DNA of 64,000 nucleotides from assembly GCA_039193455.1 (NCBI GenBank), contig JBCCWO010000001.1, positions 434,001 through 498,000 on the forward strand, given 5' to 3'. A program made the position numbers and the translations under genes. Position 1 is the stretch's first letter; every line of letters begins with the position of its first letter. Origin of the DNA: JBCBGF01 sp039193455 (GTDB taxonomy: Bacteria; Pseudomonadota; Alphaproteobacteria; Rhodobacterales; Rhodobacteraceae). Below the pieces are notes generated by a model that searched no databases, was not told the DNA's origin, and saw only the letters and a list, made by a program, of their open reading frames with translations. Positions 42,629 through 49,733 of this stretch are shown here, one piece after another.

Positions 42629-43977
42629 AACATCACGCCGACGAGCCAGAGGGTGATGCCGGGGAAGGCCACCAGGATCACCACGCGGATCAGGTCGGAC
42701 GCCACAAAGGGCGCCACACCGGCATAGGTTTTCGAGATCGGGATGTCGCGCGCCACCTGGTTGATGATGAAGAGGTTCATCCCGACAGGTGGTGTGATCA
42801 GCCCGACCTCAACCACGATCAGCGCCAGTATCCCGAACCAGATCGCCGTCTGCTCGGGCGTTAGGCCAAAGTCGAGCGCCATGACGATCGGAAAGAAGAT
42901 CGGGATCGTCAGCAGGATCATCGACAGCGAATCCATCACGCAGCCAAAGACCAGATAGGCACACAGCATAACGGTCAGAACCATCAGCGGGGCAAAGCCC
43001 TGCCCCGTCACCCAATCGGCCAGTTGCTGGGGCGCTTGGGTAAAGGCAAGAAACGAATTGAACAGCGTTGCCCCGAAGATGATGAAAAAGATCATCGCGC
43101 TGGCGCTGGCCGTGGACAGGATCGAGTCCTTGAACGCCGCCCAGTTGAGCCCCCCGGTGGCCAAACCATAAAGCCCGGTCGCAACCGCGCCCACGGCGGC
43201 CCCTTCGGTCGGGGTGAACAGGGCCTGAACCCCGGGCTGCACCCAATTCCAATCCCCCGCGATGCCGCCCATCACCAGGCCAAAGATCAGCACCACTGGC
43301 CAGATGCCCAGCAAGGTCCGGAACCGCTGGCCATAGGGCTTTCGTTCGGCCCGGGTGGCTGCGTCAGGCTTGACGCGCACATAGATCGCCACGGTCAGCA
43401 TGTATCCGAGCGCTGCCAGGATCCCCGGCACAAGGGCGCCGATGAACATCTTGACGATGTTCTGCTCGGTCAGAATTGCGTAGATCACCAGGATGACGGA
43501 TGGCGGGATCAGAATGCCCAGCGTGCCACCCGCCGCCAGAACCCCGGTCGACAGGCTGTCGGCATAGCCGCGCTTGCGCATCTCGGGCAAAGCCACCTGC
43601 CCCATCGTCGATGCGGTGGCCAGTGATGATCCGCACACCGCCCCAAACCCCGCACAGGCGCCCACGGCGGCCATCGCCACCCCGCCCTTTCGATGGCCCA
43701 ACCAATCCGAGGCTGCCTCAAACAATGCCGAGGACATGCCGGACTTCGTCGCAAACTGACCCATCAACAGAAACAGCGGCACAATCGACAGCGAATAGCT
43801 TGAGAACGTGTCGTAGGTCAGCGTCTTCATTTGGGCCAGCGTGGCGTTGGGATGGCCGAGCACGGTCCACGTGCCGAAAAACCCCGTCAGCCCCATGGCG
43901 AGCGCAATCGGAATACGCAGAAAGATCGCAATCAGCATCAGCCCGAAGGCGATCAGTGCCAGCTCAAGACCGCTCAT
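42625..43977 (-). CDS. dctM: TRAP transporter large permease DctM
   Basis: Large membrane subunit of a tripartite ATP-independent periplasmic transporter, 450 aa, about 12-13 helices. It drives uptake with a sodium or proton gradient. Family motifs include FLRIPIALAMGLTGF, LFLLMGQFATKSGMS, GTLGILIPPSVILVIYAILTE in the middle, and GLITPPVGMNLFI near the end. It overlaps dctQ by 4 bases. Last gene of the operon. Confidence 0.95.
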   Translation of the reverse strand: MSGLELALIAFGLMLIAIFLRIPIALAMGLTGFFGTWTVLGHPNATLAQMKTLTYDTFSSYSLSIVPLFLLMGQFATKSGMSSALFEAASDWLGHRKGGVAMAAVGACAGFGAVCGSSLATASTMGQVALPEMRKRGYADSLSTGVLAAGGTLGILIPPSVILVIYAILTEQNIVKMFIGALVPGILAALGYMLTVAIYVRVKPDAATRAERKPYGQRFRTLLGIWPVVLIFGLVMGGIAGDWNWVQPGVQALFTPTEGAAVGAVATGLYGLATGGLNWAAFKDSILSTASASAMIFFIIFGATLFNSFLAFTQAPQQLADWVTGQGFAPLMVLTVMLCAYLVFGCVMDSLSMILLTIPIFFPIVMALDFGLTPEQTAIWFGILALIVVEVGLITPPVGMNLFIINQVARDIPISKTYAGVAPFVASDLIRVVILVAFPGITLWLVGVMF

Positions 43978-44558
43978 GCGCGGCCCTCGGCGCCCTCAAG
44001 CGTCCAGTTGAGGCTGCGCCAAACGGTATAGAGGGCGACGACAAAGAACACGGTTGCCCCAAAGGTTGCAGCGGCAAAGGGGATCCAGACCGGCAATTCG
44101 AGCTCGTAGGTCGTCTCGACAAAAAACGGTCTGCTGCCGAAACCAATGGCCTCGCGGAACGCGTCGCTGCCATAGGGGAACTTCTCGCCCAGACCCAACC
44201 AGATGCGCCACAGGATGACCCCGGCGGCCAGCGCAATCAGGATGTCGCCCACAAATCCCAACGCCGCCTGCACCCGCGCGGGAAACCGCGCCACCAGGAC
44301 ATCGACGGTCACATGGCCGCGCCGCAACTGGCACCAGGGCAGAAAGCAAAAGATCGCGATGGCACAGCCCGCTTCGACCAGCTCAAAGTCGCCGGTGATT
44401 GGCGAAAGACCGATAAAAATCAGAGCGCGCCCGGTGATGGAGGCAACGGTCAATACCGCAATCGCGACAAGGATGATCCCACCGCACCATGCCAGGACGC
44501 GGGCAATCCATTCCAGTACGGCCCCGACGTGGGCCTGTGCCTCTGGCGCGATTGCCAT
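43974..44558 (-). CDS. dctQ: TRAP transporter small permease DctQ
   Basis: Small membrane subunit of the TRAP transporter, 194 aa with four membrane helices (about 16-38, 55-80, 100-120, 155-178). The conserved LPWCQLRRGHVTVDVLVARF follows helix 2. It starts 10 bases after the monooxygenase stop and overlaps dctM by 4 bases. Confidence 0.93.
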   Translation of the reverse strand: MAIAPEAQAHVGAVLEWIARVLAWCGGIILVAIAVLTVASITGRALIFIGLSPITGDFELVEAGCAIAIFCFLPWCQLRRGHVTVDVLVARFPARVQAALGFVGDILIALAAGVILWRIWLGLGEKFPYGSDAFREAIGFGSRPFFVETTYELELPVWIPFAAATFGATVFFVVALYTVWRSLNWTLEGAEGRA

Positions 44559-44568
44559 GCCCCCTCCC

Positions 44569-45819
44569 TTACACCGCGATCAGCGGCGGCCTCGCGTTTA
44601 GCGTGGCGATATCCATGCCTGCAACCTGCTTATAGCCATCGGCAAAGCTTTGACGCTCTTCAAGCGGCATCACGGTTTCAATGTCGTCAAATCCATCCGG
44701 CGCCCGCTCGGCCACGATGTCGAGGATCTGGTCCGGCCCATCGCCGCGATTGGCCAGCACAAGCGCATTCACATCCGGGCGCCGCGCCGCGTCATAGGCT
44801 GTGAGCGCCGCCTGGCCCACGCCCTGCTCGCGTAACTCCCGCGCCAGCACGCGGGCATCCAGGATCCCCTGGCTCGCCCCGTTTGACCCGATGGGATACA
44901 TCGCGTGCGCCGCATCGCCCAGCAGCGTGACGGACCCATGGCTCCAACGCGGTAGCGGATTGCGATCGACCATCGGGTATTCATAAACGCCCTCTGCCCC
45001 GCGGATGACCTGCGGAATGTCGAGCCAGTCGAAGGACCAATCCGAAAAGGCGGGCAGAAAGTCCTCCAGCACGCCCGCGCGGTTCCAATCCTGCTGCCGC
45101 CAGTCATAGCCTTCCGGCATGGTCAGATCGGCAATCCAGTTGATGACACTGTGCCCGTCGCCCGCATCGCCGATGGGATACGCCACAAACTTCACATCCT
45201 TGCGCCCGGTCATCGTGACGCTCCGGCCCGTCAGAAACTGCGGTGCCTTAGTGACCCCGCGCCACATCATGGTGCCGCCCCACTGCACCTCGTCCTCTAC
45301 TGGATAAAGTGCGGCGCGGATGGTCGAGTTGATCCCGTCAGCGGCGACCAGAACCGATCCGGACGCGGTTCCGAGCGACGCCCCGCTCCTGCGGTCGGCA
45401 AGAGAGATCTCGACGCCGTTGTCTGCAGCGTTCCATCCGGTCACGGCGCTCCCCGTCTGGATGACGTCGCCGCATCGCTCAAGGACCGCGCGATAGAGCA
45501 GCATCTGCAGGCCACCGCGGTGGATCGAGAATTGCGGCCATTGATACCCCGCAAGCACACCGCGCGGTTCGCGCCAGATCAGTTGTCCGTGCTGGGAAAA
45601 ATAGGCGACTTCCTCGGTCCGCAGGCCCACTGCATCCAGCTCGGCCTCAAGCCCAAGCTCGAACAGTTCGCGTACCGCATGGGGTTGCAAATTGATGCCC
45701 ACCCCCAAGGGACGCAATTCACGCACAGCCTCAAAAATCCGGAACGGAATACCGACCTGGTGCAAGGACAGGCCCAGCGTCAAGCCGCCAATTCCGGCCC
45801 CGGCAATCAGCACGGTCAT
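44569..45819 (-). CDS. FAD-dependent aromatic-type monooxygenase inside the TRAP operon
   Basis: 416 aa group-A flavoprotein hydroxylase (salicylate/4-hydroxybenzoate hydroxylase fold; the PhzS-like flavin-dependent oxidoreductase group is a good match). FAD motif GAGIGGLTLGLSL is at the N-terminus, VLVAADGINSTIRAAL carries the DG motif, and GDAAHAMYPIGSNGASQGILDA is the second FAD motif. It would hydroxylate an aromatic or similar ring, probably the compound the TRAP system imports, since the gene sits between dctP and dctQM. The substrate is unknown. Confidence 0.9.
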   Translation of the reverse strand: MTVLIAGAGIGGLTLGLSLHQVGIPFRIFEAVRELRPLGVGINLQPHAVRELFELGLEAELDAVGLRTEEVAYFSQHGQLIWREPRGVLAGYQWPQFSIHRGGLQMLLYRAVLERCGDVIQTGSAVTGWNAADNGVEISLADRRSGASLGTASGSVLVAADGINSTIRAALYPVEDEVQWGGTMMWRGVTKAPQFLTGRSVTMTGRKDVKFVAYPIGDAGDGHSVINWIADLTMPEGYDWRQQDWNRAGVLEDFLPAFSDWSFDWLDIPQVIRGAEGVYEYPMVDRNPLPRWSHGSVTLLGDAAHAMYPIGSNGASQGILDARVLARELREQGVGQAALTAYDAARRPDVNALVLANRGDGPDQILDIVAERAPDGFDDIETVMPLEERQSFADGYKQVAGMDIATLNARPPLIAV

Positions 45820-45847
45820 CTAAACATCCGGTCTTGGTAAGTTGCGT

Positions 45848-45880
45848 TGGGCGCCTGCCAGCCCAGCCAGCAGGCGCCCA
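45848..45880 (-). terminator. Strong hairpin after dctP
   Basis: Perfect 11-bp stem TGGGCGCCTGC / GCAGGCGCCCA with an 11-base loop, starting 8 bases after the dctP stop and before the monooxygenase gene. No T-run follows. Like the pstS hairpin, it may lower downstream transcription or protect the dctP message. Confidence 0.65.
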
Positions 45881-45888
45881 GGACAGGG

Positions 45889-46929
45889 TTAGCTGCCTTC
45901 GCTGTGCTTTGCGACCAGCGCGCGGGCATCTTCGACCATTTGCGCGCCGGGCAGGCCCTTGGCCTCCATCTCGGCGGCCCAAGCGTCGGTCTGCGCCTCA
46001 CCAATCGCGCGCAACTCGTCCACCACGGCGGCATCCAGGGTGTGGATCTTGTTGTCCGTTCCGCCCACCAGCTCTTCGCCAAGCTGATCACCCTGATCCA
46101 TGGCGGACCCGGCCCAAGCCGAGGTCTCGATGCCGGAATTGGCGTCGATCACCGCTTTGAGATCATCGGGCAAACGATCATAGGCTGCCGGGTTCATGCC
46201 CCAGATGAAGAAGGTGTTATAGAGCGCACGGTCGCCACCGATCTGCGTATGGCTGTCGGCCAGTTCGTGGACCTTCAGCGGTGGCACAATCTCCCATGGG
46301 ATGACGCCGCCATCCACGACGCCTTTGGACAGCGCCTCGGGGAAGGCTGGCACCGGCATGCCGACGGGGGTGGCCCCCAGAGTTTCAAGCAAGGCATTCG
46401 CCTGCCGCGATGGCCCCCGCAACTTCAGCCCGTCGAAGTCACCCGATGCCATGATCGGATCGCCCTTCTTGTGGATCACCCCAGGGCCATGGACGTGCAC
46501 GGCAAGCACTTTGATGTCGCCGAACCGCTCCATCGCGTATTTCTCGGTGAACTCCCACGCCGCCTTGGACGAGGCTTCCGCGCTCATCGATGTCATGAAC
46601 GGCAATTCGAACGCTTCAGATTCCGGGAACCGGCCAGGCGTATAGGCGGGCAGCGCCCAGCCACAATCAATGACGCCATCGCGGATCTGGTCATAAAGCG
46701 CGGGTGGGCTGCCGCCCAGTTGCATGGCCGGATAGATCTCAACCTTAATCCGACCGTTTGAATCCGCTTCGACCTTTTCCGCCCAGGGCTCGATAAAGAA
46801 CTTTGGGACCGACCCTTGCGGGCTCAGAAAATGCTGACAACGCAGGGTTACATCCTGCGCCGCGACTGCACCCGCCGACAGGCCAAGCGCCACCGCTCCG
46901 GACAACGCTGTGATCAGCGCGTGTTTCAT
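45889..46929 (-). CDS. dctP: TRAP transporter substrate-binding protein DctP
   Basis: Periplasmic receptor of the TRAP system, 346 aa. Signal peptide MKHALITALSGAVALGLSAG, cleaved near VAAQD. The DctP motif with the carboxylate-binding arginine is in GDFDGLKLRGPSRQANALLETLGATPVGMP. The ATG at 46929 has GGAGGAAAAA upstream. First gene of dctP-monooxygenase-dctQ-dctM. The ligand is probably an organic acid. Confidence 0.94.
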   Translation of the reverse strand: MKHALITALSGAVALGLSAGAVAAQDVTLRCQHFLSPQGSVPKFFIEPWAEKVEADSNGRIKVEIYPAMQLGGSPPALYDQIRDGVIDCGWALPAYTPGRFPESEAFELPFMTSMSAEASSKAAWEFTEKYAMERFGDIKVLAVHVHGPGVIHKKGDPIMASGDFDGLKLRGPSRQANALLETLGATPVGMPVPAFPEALSKGVVDGGVIPWEIVPPLKVHELADSHTQIGGDRALYNTFFIWGMNPAAYDRLPDDLKAVIDANSGIETSAWAGSAMDQGDQLGEELVGGTDNKIHTLDAAVVDELRAIGEAQTDAWAAEMEAKGLPGAQMVEDARALVAKHSEGS

Positions 46930-46984
46930 GGTTTTTCCTCCCTTTGACATCATGTGTCTGGGCAAATCATGCAGAGCACCCAGG

Positions 46985-47002
46985 TCATTTCAAGTGAAAT
47001 GA
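46985..47002. promoter_or_regulatory. 18-base palindrome upstream of dctP
   Basis: Perfect palindrome TCATTTCA-AG-TGAAATGA, 55 bases before the dctP start in the divergent gap. The symmetry and AT-rich arms fit an operator for a dimeric repressor of the GntR, TetR or IclR type. No regulator gene is in the cluster, so control would come from elsewhere. Confidence 0.5.
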
Positions 47003-47034
47003 CTGTGCGCTCGCGTGCCACTGTATCTTTTTTC

Positions 47035-47050
47035 AACCATACGGTCGGTT
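47035..47050. promoter_or_regulatory. TetR-like imperfect palindrome
   Basis: AACCATACGGTCGGTT has symmetric AACC...CG...GGTT positions and resembles operators bound by TetR-family repressors. It lies 67 bases before the PqiA-like gene and 105 before dctP. Weak evidence. Confidence 0.3.
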
Positions 47051-47117
47051 TTTCCAAGACCCTTTTCCTTCTTCGATGTCCGACGCAAGCTGCGCCCGCA
47101 AAACTGGCGGAGCGGCA

Positions 47118-47594
47118 ATGGCACTTACACTGACGAAAGTCCTCAACCTGGGCTTGCTTGTGGCGTTTCCCGTGGCTTGGTTCGCGCCCCTGATCCGCAC
47201 CGGATTGCTGCCGGAATGGACGATGCCCCGCTGGTTGGGTGGCACGACTTTGTTTGAGGCGGACACGATCACCGTGATCTCGGGGCTGCAAAAGCTGTGG
47301 GAAACGGACGTATTTCTGGCGCTTGCGGTCACGTTCTTTGCCCTCGTGGCGCCAATGGTCAAATGCGTCGCACTGGCCTTGATCCATTTCGGGCTGTTGT
47401 CACAGGCAACCCAACCGGTGATCGCCGTTCTGGGCAAGCTCGCCATGGCCGATATCTTTATACTCTCGCTCTACATCGTCATCGCGAAGGGCATCGGGAT
47501 CGGCACGATCGAGATTGCGTGGGGCCTCTACCTCTTCACCGGCGCTGTGATTGTGTCCTTGGGGGTCTCGCTGATGCCGAAACAACTGGCGTAA
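47118..47594 (+). CDS. Paraquat-inducible-protein-A-like membrane protein
   Basis: 158 aa, four membrane helices, matching the PqiA domain: FEADTITVISGLQKLWETDVFLALAVTFFALVAPMVKCVAL and LGKLAMADIFILSLYIV are the family hallmarks. PqiA proteins work with MCE-type proteins in envelope lipid traffic; no partner gene is next to it. A single, short PqiA domain without the zinc ribbons of E. coli PqiA. ATG at 47118 after CGGAG is preferred; ATG at 47076 is possible. Confidence 0.88.
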   Translation: MALTLTKVLNLGLLVAFPVAWFAPLIRTGLLPEWTMPRWLGGTTLFEADTITVISGLQKLWETDVFLALAVTFFALVAPMVKCVALALIHFGLLSQATQPVIAVLGKLAMADIFILSLYIVIAKGIGIGTIEIAWGLYLFTGAVIVSLGVSLMPKQLA

Positions 47595-47706
47595 CCAAGG
47601 GTGTGTTTGCCACTGAGGGGCACCACGCAGCCCCGCACACTTGATCGGTCTTGACGGCAGCCGCGCAGCGTGACCTTTGGGCGGGAAAATCAGGACGAGC
47701 AGCCCG

Positions 47707-48285
47707 ATGATCCGACGCCTGTACGACTGGACGATATCCCTTGCCGCGACCAAATACGCGATGTGGGCGCTGGCGATCGTGTCCTTTGTGGAAAGCTCGG
47801 TGTTCCCGATCCCGCCCGATGTGCTGATGATCCCGATGATCATCGCCCAACCGCGCAAGGCTTTTCAGATCGCGGCGCTCTGCACCGTGGCATCTGTTCT
47901 GGGCGGGCTCGCGGGTTACTGGATCGGGCTCGGGCTTTTTGACACGGTCGGGCGCCCGGTGCTCGAGTTCTACGGCAAGGACGCGTATTTCGAAGAATTT
48001 GCCGTGCGCTACAACGAATGGGGCGCCTGGGCGGTGCTCTTCGCGGGCGTGACGCCATTTCCCTATAAAGTCATCACCATCATGTCGGGCGCGACCGGTC
48101 TGAACCTGACCGTGTTCATTATCGCAAGCATCATCGCCCGCGGGCTGCGCTTTTTCATCGTCGCAACGCTTTTATGGAAGTTCGGCGAACCGATCCGGGA
48201 GTTTATCGAAAAGCGTCTGGGCCTTATGTTTGTGCTGTTTTGTGTCCTGCTCTTTGGCGGGTTCTATGTGATCCGGTATCTGTGA
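47707..48285 (+). CDS. YqaA/DedA-family membrane protein
   Basis: 192 aa membrane protein of the SNARE-associated/DedA group, YqaA type. Motifs: VESSVFPIPPDVLMIPMIIAQP, GGLAGYWIGLGLFD and AGVTPFPYKVITIMSGATGLN, with re-entrant-loop character. DedA proteins are linked to lipid flipping (undecaprenyl phosphate or phosphatidylethanolamine). It overlaps dsbB by one base, so the two are co-expressed. Confidence 0.9.
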   Translation: MIRRLYDWTISLAATKYAMWALAIVSFVESSVFPIPPDVLMIPMIIAQPRKAFQIAALCTVASVLGGLAGYWIGLGLFDTVGRPVLEFYGKDAYFEEFAVRYNEWGAWAVLFAGVTPFPYKVITIMSGATGLNLTVFIIASIIARGLRFFIVATLLWKFGEPIREFIEKRLGLMFVLFCVLLFGGFYVIRYL

Positions 48286-48752
48286 TGTCTCGAAAAATGG
48301 TGATCCTGATCGCTGCGGGCGGCTCTGCAGCGATGCTTTTGGCGGCCTGGGGCTTTCAATACCTGGGCGGACTGGCGCCCTGTGCAATGTGCATCTGGCA
48401 GCGTTGGCCACATCTGGCCGCCGCGGTGCTGGGGCCTGTGGCCGCCGTGACGGCGGGGCCCGCCATACCGCTCTTGGGGGCTGCAGCCGCGGCGACCACG
48501 GGCGGTATTGGCGTCTTTCACACCGGGGTCGAGCGCGGCTGGTGGGAGGGGCCGTCCACCTGCACCTCTGGTCCCGTTGATGGCCTGACACCGCAAGAGT
48601 TGATGGATCAGATCCTGGCGGCGCCGCTTGTGCAATGCGATCAAGTGGCCTGGGAAATGCTGGGCTTGTCCATGGCCAGCTGGAATGCGGCAATATCGTT
48701 CACATTTGTGGCGTTCTGGCTTTTTGCCGCCCGGCAAACGTCAAAGGACTGA
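48285..48752 (+). CDS. DsbB-family disulfide bond formation protein
   Basis: 155 aa inner-membrane oxidase that re-oxidises DsbA and passes electrons to quinone. Four membrane helices, the first cysteine pair Cys33-Cys36 (APCAMCIWQRWPH) and the second pair Cys93 and Cys118 (STCTSG, VQCDQVAW) are all present. It starts in the YqaA stop (TGATG). The YqaA-DsbB pairing is common in Rhodobacteraceae. Confidence 0.93.
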   Translation: MSRKMVILIAAGGSAAMLLAAWGFQYLGGLAPCAMCIWQRWPHLAAAVLGPVAAVTAGPAIPLLGAAAAATTGGIGVFHTGVERGWWEGPSTCTSGPVDGLTPQELMDQILAAPLVQCDQVAWEMLGLSMASWNAAISFTFVAFWLFAARQTSKD

Positions 48753-48838
48753 CGGTACCGGGCCAAACTATCGCCGAAGTTTTTAGAGAAATCCTCTGCA
48801 ACGACAGTGACCGACTGTAGACACGCAGAGGAAGAGTA

Positions 48839-49234
48839 ATGGGTATCACCGCACGTTCGCGCAAGCCGGCCAATGCCATGAGCATGGTCGATCAGATCCG
48901 CAACGATAATCCCGCAAATTATGAGATGTCGTCGCCCGCCAAATGGGCCTGGCGCCTCGGCATTTACCTGCCGCTGGTTGTTCTGCCCGCCGTTTTGATT
49001 CTGGCAAGCCCGTTTTCACCCCCTGTCGCCGCAAAACACTGGGCGACGGCCGCGGGTGGATGCACGGTCGGCAGCTGGATCGGGATGTCACCGGCGCAGG
49101 AAAACGATCCTGGCTATCACCGTCACCTCGATGACGACAACGACGGCATCGCCTGTGAACATGTCCGCCGCAGCATCGGCAGCTCAAGCAACGTGAGCTC
49201 GTTTGCAGGCGGAGCCAAGGTTATCCGCCACTAG
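48839..49234 (+). CDS. Excalibur-domain protein with one membrane segment
   Basis: 131 aa. A hydrophobic helix (about 42-62) follows a cytoplasmic N-terminus; the exported C-terminal part holds the excalibur calcium-binding signature DPGYHRHLDDDNDGIACE with its characteristic D-x-D-x-DG-x-x-CE pattern. Such domains are linked to extracellular nucleases and envelope proteins. The ATG has GAGGAAGAG upstream. Role unknown. Confidence 0.85.
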   Translation: MGITARSRKPANAMSMVDQIRNDNPANYEMSSPAKWAWRLGIYLPLVVLPAVLILASPFSPPVAAKHWATAAGGCTVGSWIGMSPAQENDPGYHRHLDDDNDGIACEHVRRSIGSSSNVSSFAGGAKVIRH

Positions 49235-49254
49235 GGCCAAACCTAATCCGGTTC

Positions 49255-49289
49255 GAGTTCACGTAGCGCAGCTAGTGCAGCGTGAACTC
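49255..49289. terminator. Hairpin between excalibur and usg genes
   Basis: 9-base arms GAGTTCACG and CGTGAACTC enclose 17 bases including the usg stop codon. The convergent arrangement suggests a bidirectional terminator. Confidence 0.5.
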
Positions 49290-49541
49290 ACCACGCACGT
49301 TTCGCCACTCGCCGGGCGAGATCATCTTGCGATGGGTGAACCGCACCGAGTGCAGCGGCCCCTCGATCTCATCCTGCCAGTATTCGATGAAGTGGAAGAG
49401 CCTCGGATGGTCCGGGGCGAGGTCATAGTCTTGCCAGACAAAGGTGTTCAGGACGCTCTGAAAATCCGGCATCCGGTAAAAGAACTCTGCCGTCGTCAGA
49501 CCATACCCTTTCAGCATCAATTCGGTTTCGTTTGTCTCCAT
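49272..49541 (-). CDS. Usg-family protein
   Basis: 89 aa alphaproteobacterial Usg-like protein, named for its position upstream of trp genes in Caulobacter. Features: GYGLTTAEFFYRMPDF, LVWQDYD-like FVWQDYDLAPDHPRLFHFI and the C-terminal HRKMISPGEWRNVRGEF. Function not established. ATG at 49541 has AGAGGCATTCC upstream. Divergent from gyrA. Confidence 0.88.
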   Translation of the reverse strand: METNETELMLKGYGLTTAEFFYRMPDFQSVLNTFVWQDYDLAPDHPRLFHFIEYWQDEIEGPLHSVRFTHRKMISPGEWRNVRGEFTLH

Positions 49542-49565
49542 GGAATGCCTCTGCGTTGATTCTGT

Positions 49566-49577
49566 GCTCAATTGAGC
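49566..49577. promoter_or_regulatory. 12-base palindrome upstream of usg
   Basis: GCTCAATTGAGC, perfect, 25 bases upstream of the usg start. Position fits an operator or a transcription start region. The rest of the 192-base usg/gyrA gap shows no gene. Confidence 0.3.
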
Positions 49578-49733
49578 CAACGCAAAAATGGCTTTTCAAT
49601 GAAAACAAGCTGTTAGCACTCTATCTGCTCGGCTGCTGGTGCCAGGGCGCTTGCGCCATTGCACCCCATATCCGCCATCTGGTAGAGTGTAGACAACAAG
49701 ATGTAGAGCAGCACACGAAAGACGCACTTCCAC

